A DNA stretch of 53,982 nt from Bordetella parapertussis (GTDB lineage Bacteria; Pseudomonadota; Gammaproteobacteria; Burkholderiales; SG8-39): NCBI GenBank assembly GCA_945862265.1, contig CAMAXP010000030.1, positions 1-53,982 of the forward strand, given 5' to 3'. A program made the position numbers and the translations under genes. Of this stretch, positions 9,019 to 20,573 are shown piece after piece. The notes under the pieces are model-generated. The model had not been told where the DNA came from, did not search any database, and saw only the letters and a list, made by a program, of their open reading frames with translations. Numbering within the stretch: position 1 is the stretch's first letter; each line of letters begins with the position of its first letter.

Positions 9019-10083
9019 ATGTTCTACAGGGAAAACGGCCAGTTCAAGGCGACCTACCGGGCGGACGAGCAGATGCTCCCGATCCTGCAGGACCGGGTGT
9101 TCATGTTCGCCGTCATTGCATTCGCATTCCTCGCGATGCCTTTCCTCGCGACCGACTACCTGTTCCTGTCGATCCTGATCCCGTTCCTGATCCTCACGCT
9201 GGCGGCGATCGGCCTGAACCTGCTGGTCGGATACTGCGGGCAGATCTCCATCGGCCACGCGGCCTTCATGGGGGTCGGGGCCTACGCCGCCTACAACCTG
9301 GTGCTGCGGTTGCCGCAGCTCAACTTCCTCGTGGTGCTGGTGCTGGCGGGGCTCATTGCCGCCGCCGTGGGCATGCTCTTCGGCATTCCGAGCCTGCGCA
9401 TCAAGGGGCTTTACCTTGCGGTCGCCACGCTGGCTGCGCAGTTCTTCATTGACTGGACGTTCGCGCGGGTGAAATGGTTCACCAACTATGCGTCTTCCGG
9501 GTCGGTCTCGACCGTGCCGATCGAACTGTTTGGCTGGAAGGTCCAGTCCCCGTCGGACAAGTACCTGTTCCTCCTCGCCGTGCTGGTCGTCTTTACGCTG
9601 GTGGCCAAGAACCTTGTCCGCGGCCACCTCGGGCGGGCCTGGATGGCCACGCGCGACATGGATGTGGCCGCGGAAGTGATCGGCATCCGGCCCGTCTACG
9701 CCAAGTTGACGGCATTCGGGGTCAGTTCTTTCTACTGCGGCATGGCCGGAGCGCTGTATGGGTTCGTCTACCTCGGGTCGTGGGAGCCCGCGGCGTTCAA
9801 CCTCACGCTCTCCCTGAAGCTCCTGTTCATGATCATCATCGGGGGCATGGGATCGATCCTCGGGGCCTACTTCGGGGCCGCCTTCATCACCGTGCTGCCG
9901 ATCCTCCTGAACCAGATCCCGCTCTGGCTGGGCCTGTCGCTGTCCACTGCCACCGCCTCCCACCTGGAATCGATGATCTTCGGCGCCCTGATCGTGGTTT
10001 TCCTGATCCTGGAGCCGCACGGCCTGGCCAAGCTCTGGTCGATCGGCAAGGAGAAGCTCAGGCTGTGGCCGTTTCCCCACTGA
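9019..10083 (+). CDS. ABC transporter permease (LivM-like), second importer
   Basis: Inner-membrane permease of 354 residues. LivM hallmarks are GLNLLVGYCGQISIGHAAFM near residue 70 and GGMGSILGAYFGAAFI near the C-terminus. The start MFYRENGQFK at 9019 was chosen; an upstream in-frame start at 8950 would run inside the preceding permease gene. The polar N-terminal 25-30 residues before the first membrane span are typical of this permease subgroup. It pairs with the preceding LivH-like subunit. Confidence 0.9.
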   Translation: MFYRENGQFKATYRADEQMLPILQDRVFMFAVIAFAFLAMPFLATDYLFLSILIPFLILTLAAIGLNLLVGYCGQISIGHAAFMGVGAYAAYNLVLRLPQLNFLVVLVLAGLIAAAVGMLFGIPSLRIKGLYLAVATLAAQFFIDWTFARVKWFTNYASSGSVSTVPIELFGWKVQSPSDKYLFLLAVLVVFTLVAKNLVRGHLGRAWMATRDMDVAAEVIGIRPVYAKLTAFGVSSFYCGMAGALYGFVYLGSWEPAAFNLTLSLKLLFMIIIGGMGSILGAYFGAAFITVLPILLNQIPLWLGLSLSTATASHLESMIFGALIVVFLILEPHGLAKLWSIGKEKLRLWPFPH

Positions 10084-10147
10084 GGGGCATAAGATATATG
10101 CATGACCGTGGATCCACCGCGGCTTTGATAACGAAGAGGAGATGCAC

Positions 10148-11509
10148 ATGGAGATGAGACTGAAAGCGAAGCTGCTGGGCGCCGCGCTGGCTGCGGGCGC
10201 CGCGCTGTCGATGCTCGCCAGCGGGCCGGCCACGGCCCAGGCGAAGGGCAAGGAGCAGGCGAAGGAGCAATTCTTCCCGCTGCTCGTCTACCGCACCGGG
10301 CCCTATGGCCCGAACGGCACGCCCTGGGCCAACGCCAAGCAGGACTACATCAAGATGCTTAACGCGCGCGACGGCGGCATCAACGGCGTGAAGATCACGT
10401 TCGAAGAATGCGAGACCGGTTACGCGACCGACCGTGGCGTGGAGTGCTATGAGCGCCTCAAGGGCAAGGGCCCCACCGGCGCGACGCTCATCGACCCGCA
10501 GTCCACCGGCATCACCTTCGCGCTGACCGAGAAGGCGCCGATCGACAAGATCCCGCTGATTACGCTCGGCTACGGCCGCTCGGAGTCGCAGAACGGCCTC
10601 GTGTTCAAGTGGAACTTCCCGCTGATGGGCAGCTACTGGACTGCCGCGGACATCATCATCCAGCACCTGGGCAAGAAGGAAGGATCGCTCGACAACCTCA
10701 AGGGCAAGAAGATCGCGCTGATCTACCACGACTCGCCCTACGGCAAGGAGCCGATCCCGCTGCTGGAAGAGCGCTCGAAGATGCACAAGTTCGAGTTCAT
10801 CAAGATCCCGGTCACCGCGCCCGGCGTGGAGCAGAAGTCGGCGTGGCTGCAAGTGCGCCAGTTGCGCCCGGACTACGTGCTGCTGTGGGGCTGGGGCGTG
10901 ATGAACTCCGCCGCGCTGAAGGAAGCGCAGGCCACGGGCTACCCACGCGACAAGATGTACGGCGTGTGGTGGGCCGGTGCGGAGCCCGACGTGAAGGACG
11001 TGGGCGAAGGCGCCAAGGGCTACAACGCGCTCAACCTGCAGCATTCCATCGGGATGTCGAAGGTGCACCAGGACATCGTCAAGCACGTCCATGACAAGGG
11101 CCAGGGTACCGGTCCCAAGGACGAGGTCGGCACGGTGCTCTACAACCGCGGCCTGATCATCCAGATGCTGGCGGTGGAGTCGGTGCGCCGCGCGCAGGAG
11201 CGCTACGGCAAGAAGCCGCTGACCGGCGAGCAGGTCCGTTGGGGCATCGAGAACCTGGCGCTGGACCAGAAGAAGATCGACGGGCTCGGTTTCGGCGGCC
11301 TCATGCGCCCGATCAGCACCTCGTGCGCCGACCACATGGGCTCGATGATGGCCCGGGTCGAGACCTGGGACGGCTCCAAGTGGGTGTTCACGTCGGAGGC
11401 GTACACGGCCGACGAGCAGATCCTCAAGCCCATGGTGAAGGCGGCTTCGGCAAAGTACGCGGAAGAGAAGAAGATCGTGCCGCGCACCCCGGCCGACTGC
11501 CAGTTGTGA
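10148..11509 (+). CDS. ABC transporter periplasmic substrate-binding protein, second importer
   Basis: Periplasmic receptor with a signal peptide (a Lys/Arg start, then LLGAALAAGAALSMLASGPA, cleavage near ATAQ-AKGK). It has 453 residues, longer than most LivK proteins (about 370-400). The mature part contains NARDGGINGVKITFEECETG, typical of type-I binding proteins, and cysteines in EECETG, VECYERL, STSCADH and PADCQL that could form disulfides. ATG codons lie at 10142, 10148 and 10154. AGGAG ends directly at 10141, so the ATG at 10148 has the best spacing (6 nt). The ligand is unknown. Confidence 0.85.
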   Translation: MEMRLKAKLLGAALAAGAALSMLASGPATAQAKGKEQAKEQFFPLLVYRTGPYGPNGTPWANAKQDYIKMLNARDGGINGVKITFEECETGYATDRGVECYERLKGKGPTGATLIDPQSTGITFALTEKAPIDKIPLITLGYGRSESQNGLVFKWNFPLMGSYWTAADIIIQHLGKKEGSLDNLKGKKIALIYHDSPYGKEPIPLLEERSKMHKFEFIKIPVTAPGVEQKSAWLQVRQLRPDYVLLWGWGVMNSAALKEAQATGYPRDKMYGVWWAGAEPDVKDVGEGAKGYNALNLQHSIGMSKVHQDIVKHVHDKGQGTGPKDEVGTVLYNRGLIIQMLAVESVRRAQERYGKKPLTGEQVRWGIENLALDQKKIDGLGFGGLMRPISTSCADHMGSMMARVETWDGSKWVFTSEAYTADEQILKPMVKAASAKYAEEKKIVPRTPADCQL

Positions 11510-11540
11510 TGTAAGGAACGGGGCGCCCCTGCGGGGGCGT

Positions 11541-11576
11541 CCTGTGGCGAACCCGGTGCGCCGGGCTCGCCACAGG
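11541..11576 (+). other. Strong stem-loop between binding-protein and ATPase genes
   Basis: A 16-bp stem with a 4-nt loop (TGCG): the left arm begins CCTGTGGCGA and the right arm ends TCGCCACAGG, with a single G-T wobble. No T-run follows, so it is not a canonical intrinsic terminator. In ABC operons such hairpins after the binding-protein gene commonly protect the upstream mRNA or damp expression of downstream genes. A shorter GC hairpin (GCGCCCC/GGGGGCG) lies just before it at 11523-11539. Confidence 0.7.
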
Positions 11577-11601
11577 GCAAGGGACCGGACAGGACATTCG
11601 A

Positions 11602-12411
11602 ATGAGCGCCACAAACATGTTGCTGAACGTCAACGGCATCGAGGTGATCTACAACCACGTGATCCTCGTGCTGAAGGGCGTGTCGCTGTCGGTCCCCGAG
11701 GGCGGCATCGTGGCGCTGCTCGGCGCCAACGGCGCGGGCAAGAGCACGACCCTCAAGGCCATCAGCAGCCTGCTGCGCGCCGAGCGGGGCGAGGTGACCA
11801 AGGGGTACATCGAGTTCCGCGGCAGCCGGACCGACAAGCTCAACGCGGCCGACCTCGTCAAGCGCGGGCTGTGCCAGGTGATGGAGGGCCGCCACTGCTT
11901 TGCCCACCTCAGCGTCGAGGAGAACCTGTTGACGGGCGCCTATACGCGCGGCGACGGGCGAAGCGCGGTGCGGGACGATCTCGAGAAGGTCTACGCCTAT
12001 TTCCCGCGCCTGAAGGAGCGCCGCAACTCGCAGTCCGGGTATACCTCGGGCGGCGAACAGCAGATGACGGCCATCGGCCGCGCGCTGATGGCGCGTCCGA
12101 CCATGATCCTCCTGGACGAGCCTTCCATGGGCCTTGCGCCGCAGCTGGTCGAGGAGATCTTCGAGATCGTCAAGGAGCTGAACGTGAAGGAGGGCGTGTC
12201 GTTCCTGCTCGCGGAACAGAACACGAATATCGCGCTGAGATACGCAAACTACGGCTATATCCTCGAGAACGGTCGCGTGGTGATGGACGGCGAAGGCAAG
12301 GCGCTGGCCGAGAACGAGGACGTGAAGGAGTTCTACCTCGGGTTCTCGTCGGGCGGCAGGAAGAGTTTCCGCGACGTGAAGTCGTACCGCCGCCGCAAGC
12401 GGTGGCTGTGA
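11602..12411 (+). CDS. ABC transporter ATP-binding protein (LivF-like), second importer
   Basis: ATPase of 269 residues with Walker A GANGAGKST, the LivF-typical EGRHCFAHLSVEENL, signature TSGGEQQMTAIGRAL and Walker B MILLDEPSMGLAP. A basic C-terminal tail (KSFRDVKSYRRRKRWL) extends beyond normal LivF and may be specific to this importer type. It lies downstream of the stem-loop at 11541-11576. Its TGA shares one base with the ATG of the next gene (TGATG). It completes the right-hand importer. Confidence 0.9.
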   Translation: MSATNMLLNVNGIEVIYNHVILVLKGVSLSVPEGGIVALLGANGAGKSTTLKAISSLLRAERGEVTKGYIEFRGSRTDKLNAADLVKRGLCQVMEGRHCFAHLSVEENLLTGAYTRGDGRSAVRDDLEKVYAYFPRLKERRNSQSGYTSGGEQQMTAIGRALMARPTMILLDEPSMGLAPQLVEEIFEIVKELNVKEGVSFLLAEQNTNIALRYANYGYILENGRVVMDGEGKALAENEDVKEFYLGFSSGGRKSFRDVKSYRRRKRWL

Positions 12412-13670
12412 TGGCGGCGGCCGGGATGGATCTCTACGACGCACTCGAGGCGCGCGATCCCGCGGCCCGCGAAAAGGCGCTGCTCGAGGCGCTTCCGCGC
12501 CAGGTCGCGCACGCCAAGGCCAACGCGCCCGGGTTTGCGCGCATCCTCAGGGATATCGATCCAGCTTCGGTGACGACGCGCGCGGCGCTGGCAAAGCTGC
12601 CCGTGACGCGCAAATCCGACCTGGGCGACCTGCAGAAGGCCGCCCCGCCCCTTGGGGGACTGAACGCAGTCCCCTTGGGAAAGTTTTCCAAGATCTTCAT
12701 TTCGCCCGGACCGATCTACGATCCGGAAGGCGCCGGGCACGACTGGTGGCGCACCGCGCGAGGGCTGCATGCTGCGGGGTTCAGGCCGGGCGATATCGTC
12801 ATGAATACGTTCGCCTACCACTTCACGCCTGCCGGCTCGATGATGGAGAAAGGCGCGGTCGCATTGGGTTGCACGGTGATTCCTACCGGAACCGGGCAGA
12901 CCGAGATGCAGGTGGCGGCAATCGCAGGACTCTCGGTGTCCGGCTACGTGGGCACGCCTTCGTTCCTGAAGCTGATTGTCGACAAGGCGGATGAGCTCAA
13001 GGTGGACCTCTCCTGCCTCACGAAGGCTTTCGTCGGCGCCGAGTACCTGCCGCCTGCGCTGAGGAAGTCGCTCGGCGAGCGCGGCATCCGCGTGCTCCAG
13101 TCCTATGCGTCGGCGGACCTCGGCCTGATGGCCTACGAGTCGACGGCGCCGGACGGCAGCGTCTGCGAAGGCATGATTGTCGAGGAAGGCCTGCTGGTCG
13201 AGATCGTGCGCCCGGGCACTGGCGACCCCGTCGCCGCCGGCGAAGTGGGTGAGATCGTCGTCACCACCTTCAACCAGGACTACCCGCTCGTGCGTTTCGG
13301 CACCGGCGACCTTTCTGCGGTGCTGTCCGGGGCGAGTCCCTGCGGCCGCACCAACACGCGCATCAAGGGCTGGATGGGCCGCGCCGACCAGAGCACCAAG
13401 GTCCGCGCCATGTTCGTCACCGCCAAGCAGGTGGCCGAAATCGTGCGCCGCCACCCGGAGGTCGCCAAGGCGCGGCTGGTGATCGAGGGCGAGGTGGGCA
13501 GCGACCGGATGACGCTGAAATGCGAGGCTGCTGCCTCGGACACGCTGGGGACTGCACTGGTCGCCGCCATCCGGGACGTGACGAAGCTGCGCGGCGAAGT
13601 AGAATTCGTCGCCGCAGGCAGCCTGCCAAACGACGGCAAGGTCATCGACGACCTGCGCAACTACGGTTAG
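12411..13670 (+). CDS. PaaK-like adenylate-forming enzyme lacking the canonical P-loop
   Basis: A 419-residue member of the phenylacetate-CoA ligase family by overall layout: GLHAAGFRPGDIVMNTF, ALGCTVIPTGTGQTEMQ, GYVGTPSFLKLIVDKA, VGEIVVTTFNQDYPLVRFGTGD and a C-terminal DGKVIDDLR. The usual ATP-binding SSGTTGKP is replaced by FISPGPIYDPEG (about residues 96-107), and the YGxSE motif is replaced by YASADLG. It may use an unusual nucleotide-binding mode or have another acyl-transfer role. The start at 12411 gives TGATG coupling to livF; an ATG at 12426 is an alternative. The context ties it to the same imported acid as the first ligase. Confidence 0.75.
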   Translation: MAAAGMDLYDALEARDPAAREKALLEALPRQVAHAKANAPGFARILRDIDPASVTTRAALAKLPVTRKSDLGDLQKAAPPLGGLNAVPLGKFSKIFISPGPIYDPEGAGHDWWRTARGLHAAGFRPGDIVMNTFAYHFTPAGSMMEKGAVALGCTVIPTGTGQTEMQVAAIAGLSVSGYVGTPSFLKLIVDKADELKVDLSCLTKAFVGAEYLPPALRKSLGERGIRVLQSYASADLGLMAYESTAPDGSVCEGMIVEEGLLVEIVRPGTGDPVAAGEVGEIVVTTFNQDYPLVRFGTGDLSAVLSGASPCGRTNTRIKGWMGRADQSTKVRAMFVTAKQVAEIVRRHPEVAKARLVIEGEVGSDRMTLKCEAAASDTLGTALVAAIRDVTKLRGEVEFVAAGSLPNDGKVIDDLRNYG

Positions 13671-13679
13671 GAAACGCGG

Positions 13680-15314
13680 CTACGGCAGCGGCAGCAGCTT
13701 CCCCTGGGAGGCCGAGGGGGCTGCCACGCCCAGCAGCTTCGCCAGCGTCGGCGCGATATCCACGACCTCGACGCGTTTGTCCACCTTGCCTGCCCCCATC
13801 CAGCGCGGGCCATAGAAAAGGATCGGCACGTGGTGGTCGTACGGGTGCAAGGAGCCGTGCGTCGTAGTTGCTGCACGCTGCGCCTCAAACATCCAGTAGG
13901 GCCGCGCGACCACCAGCAGGTCGGGTGAGCGGTCCGCGTAGAAGGTCTGCTGCATCTGCGCGAGGTACGGCGTTCCTGCCGGGATGCGCTTCGCCGCAAG
14001 GTCGACGGCCGAGAACACCTCGACGATGCCGCGCTCCTGCAGAAGGATGCGACGGGCCTCGGCGTCCAGCGCGGCACGGTCCACCTGCTTCTGGACGATC
14101 AGCGTCGTATCGAGAAGGATGCCGTTGGCCGACCAGGTGCGCACCCATTTAGCGGCACCGAATTTCGCCGACAGGCCGTCGTTGAGGCGCTGAAGGGCCT
14201 GCGGGATGTTCTGCCGGCCGGCATCGCGGCCGAGCGACTGGCTGTATTCGGGGGCCGGCATGAAGCCGTGGTCCGCGGTCAGCACGGCCACGTAGTTGTC
14301 CTTGCCCACCGTGCGGTCGAGGTCGGCGAAGAACGCCTCCAGCAGCCGGTCCAGTTGCAGCAGGTGGTCGTGCGACAGGCGCGACTCCGGGCCCCATGCG
14401 TGGTTGATGTAGTCGTGGCTCGACAGGCTGATGGACAGGATGTCGGGCGCTTCGTCCTGGCCGAGGCCTTCCCCGGCGATTGCGGCACGCGCGAAATCGA
14501 GCGTCAGCGCGTCGCCGAACGGGCTGGGCAGGAGCGAGCCGTAGAAACCCGGAGTGGGCTTGTCCAAGCCGTCACCCATGACCTTGGGGAGCTTGCCGCC
14601 GCGGTTGAACCAGGGCCGCTCGTCGGGGAGCGAACGCGCGTAGGCGGCGTCGGGCAGCAGCGGCGCCCAGGTGGCCTTGAAGTAGCGGTCGGCGCGCTTC
14701 TCGGCGTTGAACGCCGTGACCCACGCCGGATGCGCTTTCATGTAGTAGGTGCTCGACGCAAACCGGCCACTGTCGCCCATGTACATGTAGGCCATGCCGG
14801 TCTTGCCTGCGGGCAGGATGGCGCCGCGGTCCTTGCCGGAAATAGCGACCACCTTTGCACGCGGGTCGGTGCGCTTCAGCACGTCGCCCACGGTCTCGAC
14901 CTGCAGGTTCTTCGGGCTGGTGCCGGCCAGCTTCTCGGTCCGGTTGTCGATGTAGGTGTGTGCGTCGTCGCCGGTGCAGTAGACCGTCGCTGCCGTGGTC
15001 CGGTCGCGCCATTCGTTGCCGATGACGCCGGTGCGGTGCGGGTAGGCGCCGGTGAGCATGGTGGCGTGCCCTGCGGCCGTCACTGTGAAAGCGTGCCCGT
15101 AATGCGCCTCGGCGAACCACGCGCCACGGTCGAGGAACCGGGCAAAGCCGTCTTTCGACAACTGGTCGCGGTAGTCCACCACCTGCCATTGCGGCAGGCC
15201 GTCGATGGCGAAGAACACCACCAGCTTCGGCTTCGGCGCCGGGGTCGGGTCGGTGGTGGCACAGCCGGCGAGCAGCGCTGCGGCGGCAAGCAGGGAGGCG
15301 AGGAGTCGGATCAT
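13680..15314 (-). CDS. Lipoprotein alkaline phosphatase family (PafA / type I phosphodiesterase-like)
   Basis: Probable metal-dependent phosphomonoesterase anchored in the envelope. The start at 15314 gives 544 residues with a lipoprotein signal (MIRLLASLLAAAALLAGC, lipobox LLAG-C). Alkaline-phosphatase-superfamily features are: Asp in FFAIDGLPQW; the nucleophile Thr in TVTAAGHATMLTG; SSHDYINHAWGPES; TADHGFMPAPE; and the late metal His in TTHGSLHPYDHHVP. This pattern is closest to PafA-type phosphatases with a Thr nucleophile. It converges on the PaaK-like gene with only 9 bp between stops. It is 4 bp after the thioredoxin-fold gene, so the two are probably co-transcribed. Confidence 0.85.
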   Translation of the reverse strand: MIRLLASLLAAAALLAGCATTDPTPAPKPKLVVFFAIDGLPQWQVVDYRDQLSKDGFARFLDRGAWFAEAHYGHAFTVTAAGHATMLTGAYPHRTGVIGNEWRDRTTAATVYCTGDDAHTYIDNRTEKLAGTSPKNLQVETVGDVLKRTDPRAKVVAISGKDRGAILPAGKTGMAYMYMGDSGRFASSTYYMKAHPAWVTAFNAEKRADRYFKATWAPLLPDAAYARSLPDERPWFNRGGKLPKVMGDGLDKPTPGFYGSLLPSPFGDALTLDFARAAIAGEGLGQDEAPDILSISLSSHDYINHAWGPESRLSHDHLLQLDRLLEAFFADLDRTVGKDNYVAVLTADHGFMPAPEYSQSLGRDAGRQNIPQALQRLNDGLSAKFGAAKWVRTWSANGILLDTTLIVQKQVDRAALDAEARRILLQERGIVEVFSAVDLAAKRIPAGTPYLAQMQQTFYADRSPDLLVVARPYWMFEAQRAATTTHGSLHPYDHHVPILFYGPRWMGAGKVDKRVEVVDIAPTLAKLLGVAAPSASQGKLLPLP

Positions 15315-15318
15315 GGTG

Positions 15319-15972
15319 TCAGCCCTTTCGCGCTGCTGCGACGGGCAGCGCATCGATACGCCGCATCTCGGCGGCTTGCAGGAGTCCCGGCTCGTTGAGC
15401 CAGGCCTTGAAGAATTCTACCGAGTCGTTGCCCCAGAAGAGCTCGCCATCGCAGAAGAAGGTGGGCACCCCGAACACGCCGCGTCCTGCGGCTTCCTCGG
15501 TATTACGGCGCAGCGCGTCCTTGACTTCGGCCGCCCCCAGCGCAGCGAGGTCGTCGATGCAGAGTGAATGCGCGAGGGTGGCGAAGGCTTTTTCGTCGGC
15601 CGGGTCGGCGCCCGTGGTCCAGAGGTGCTCGAACACGCGGCGCACGGCCTCAGGCGTCGTGCCGCAGGCGAGGATCAGGCGCAGGTGGTGCAGCGGGTTG
15701 AAAGGGTGCGCTGCGGGGAACCGGAACGGGATGCCGCGCGAATCGGCCCAGAACTGGCAGGCGCGGTAGGTCCAGCGGCGTTTGGCGTCGATTTCGGCTG
15801 GGCCCTTCTGGCCCCAGTGGTTGAGCAGGCCGGCAAACAGCACCGGCTTGTAGTCGATCGCAAGGTCCGCCGGCAGCTCGGAAAAGCGCTGCAGGTGCAG
15901 GTAGGCGAAGGGCGAGATGACGTCGAAATACCAGGTGGCGCGGCGGGGTCCGACAGTCGAATTCATGAACAT
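15319..15972 (-). CDS. 2-hydroxychromene-2-carboxylate isomerase / DsbA-like thioredoxin-fold protein
   Basis: A 217-residue kappa-class-GST-like protein. The N-terminal WYFDVISPFAYLHLQRF carries the SPF/Y motif, with Ser replacing the DsbA CxxC, as in HCCA isomerases. RGVFGVPTFFCDGELFWGND near residue 175 is the cis-Pro and substrate-side segment. HCCA isomerases act with glutathione in naphthalene-type catabolism, but many homologues have no assigned substrate, and no aromatic ring-cleavage genes are adjacent. The start at 15972 has AAGGA four bases upstream; a second ATG two codons later is possible. Confidence 0.8.
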   Translation of the reverse strand: MFMNSTVGPRRATWYFDVISPFAYLHLQRFSELPADLAIDYKPVLFAGLLNHWGQKGPAEIDAKRRWTYRACQFWADSRGIPFRFPAAHPFNPLHHLRLILACGTTPEAVRRVFEHLWTTGADPADEKAFATLAHSLCIDDLAALGAAEVKDALRRNTEEAAGRGVFGVPTFFCDGELFWGNDSVEFFKAWLNEPGLLQAAEMRRIDALPVAAARKG

Positions 15973-16013
15973 TTAATCCTTAAAGCCCTTGCCTGGAGAC
16001 GTTCCTGTGTCAA

Positions 16014-16202
16014 CTAGCATGCCTGTTTAAGAAAATCAGGACGAGCGCGCCGCAGGGCGATCGCGGTCAACACGGCTTCCCGCTCGGGGTCATCCATGTC
16101 GCGCCAGCGCGCGATTTCGTCCAAAGTACGGAAGCACCCGGCACAAACGGCCTTGGCCGGATCCATGCGGCATACCTCGACACAGGGCGACTTGATTCCC
16201 AT
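16014..16202 (-). CDS. DUF1289 family small protein
   Basis: A 62-residue protein starting MGIKSPCVEVCRMDPAKAVC and containing CAGCFRTLDEIARW. The four cysteines in CVEVC...CAGC are the family hallmark and suggest an Fe-S or metal site. The family is widespread in proteobacteria and has no firm function. The ATG at 16202 is 2 bp beyond the HMG-CoA lyase stop, so it is read with that gene. An upstream start at 16280 would lie inside the lyase gene and is rejected. Confidence 0.85.
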   Translation of the reverse strand: MGIKSPCVEVCRMDPAKAVCAGCFRTLDEIARWRDMDDPEREAVLTAIALRRARPDFLKQAC

Positions 16203-16204
16203 GG

Positions 16205-17116
16205 CTAGGCCGCCCGCTTGGCGGCGATGGCACGCCCGGCCTTGGAGCCGGGCTCGCGCTTGAGGATGGCGCAGATCCACTCGCCGGTGGCGGCGACCTT
16301 GTCGAGGTCGACGCCGGTCTCGATGCCCAGGCCCTGCAGCATGTAGAGCACGTCCTCGGTCGCGACGTTGCCCGAGGCGCCCGCTGCATAGGGGCAGCCG
16401 CCGAGGCCCGCGACGGACGAATCGAAGGTCGCCACGCCCAGTTCAAGCGACGCGTAGATGTTGGCAAGCGACTGCCCGAAGGTGTCGTGGTAGTGGCCCG
16501 CGAGCTTGCCCACCGGCACGACCTTCGACACCGCTTCGATCATCGCCTGCGTCTTGCGCGGCGTACCCACGCCGATCGTGTCGCCCAGCGACACCTCGTA
16601 GCAGCCCATGTCGAACAGGGCTTTCGACACTTCTGCGACCTTGGCCGGGGCGATGTCGCCTTCGTACGGGCAGCCCACTACGCAGGAGACATAGCCGCGC
16701 ACGCGGACGTTGTTCTTTGCCGCAGCCTCGGCCACGGGCCGGAAGCGCTCCAGCGACTCGGCGATCGAGCAGTTGATGTTCTTCTTCGAAAACGACTCGG
16801 AGGCGGCGCCGAAGATTGCCACCTCCATGGCGCCTGCGGCGAGCGCAGCTTCGAAGCCCTTGAGGTTCGGCGTGAGCACCGGGTAGGTCACGCCCGGCCG
16901 CCGGCGGATGCCCTTGAGCACCTCGGTATGGTCGGCCATCTGCGGGATCCACTTCGGGGAGACGAAGGCGGTCGACTCGATCGCGGTGAGGCCCGCGTCG
17001 GCAAGGCGATCGATCAGTTCGAGCTTGACCGAGGTGGGGACTGTGCCGGGCTCGTTCTGCAGGCCGTCGCGCGGGCCCATCTCGACGATCCGTACGCGTT
17101 GGGGGAGCGATATCAT
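16205..17116 (-). CDS. liuE: Hydroxymethylglutaryl-CoA lyase
   Basis: Cleaves HMG-CoA to acetoacetate and acetyl-CoA, the last committed step of leucine degradation. The 303 residues start [20 protein letters not shown], with the metal-binding Asp in [19 protein letters not shown] and [15 protein letters not shown], with the catalytic Cys, follow. It is encoded 1.4 kb from the liu operon, beyond asnS, and divergent from asnS. A -10-like TACAAT lies exactly 6 nt before the ATG, with no Shine-Dalgarno, so the mRNA may be leaderless. Confidence 0.93.
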   Translation of the reverse strand: MISLPQRVRIVEMGPRDGLQNEPGTVPTSVKLELIDRLADAGLTAIESTAFVSPKWIPQMADHTEVLKGIRRRPGVTYPVLTPNLKGFEAALAAGAMEVAIFGAASESFSKKNINCSIAESLERFRPVAEAAAKNNVRVRGYVSCVVGCPYEGDIAPAKVAEVSKALFDMGCYEVSLGDTIGVGTPRKTQAMIEAVSKVVPVGKLAGHYHDTFGQSLANIYASLELGVATFDSSVAGLGGCPYAAGASGNVATEDVLYMLQGLGIETGVDLDKVAATGEWICAILKREPGSKAGRAIAAKRAA

Positions 17117-17154
17117 GTGCAAATTGTACTCTGCACGTTTCCCCGGATTCCGCC
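17117..17154. promoter_or_regulatory. Short divergent promoter region between HMG-CoA lyase and asnS
   Basis: Only 38 bp separate the two start codons. On the minus strand TACAAT (17128-17123) lies six bases before the lyase ATG, which puts the expected transcription start on the ATG itself. TGCA repeats flank the region (TGCAAATTGTACTCTGCA, 17118-17135). No matching -35 is clear. Confidence 0.4.

Positions 17155-20573
<3,419 letters not shown>

Noticed and set aside
11544..13670. Extended 708-codon frame reaching back over the LivF gene
   Set aside because: The upstream part overlaps LivF in another frame and is shadow; the PaaK-like gene starts at 12411.
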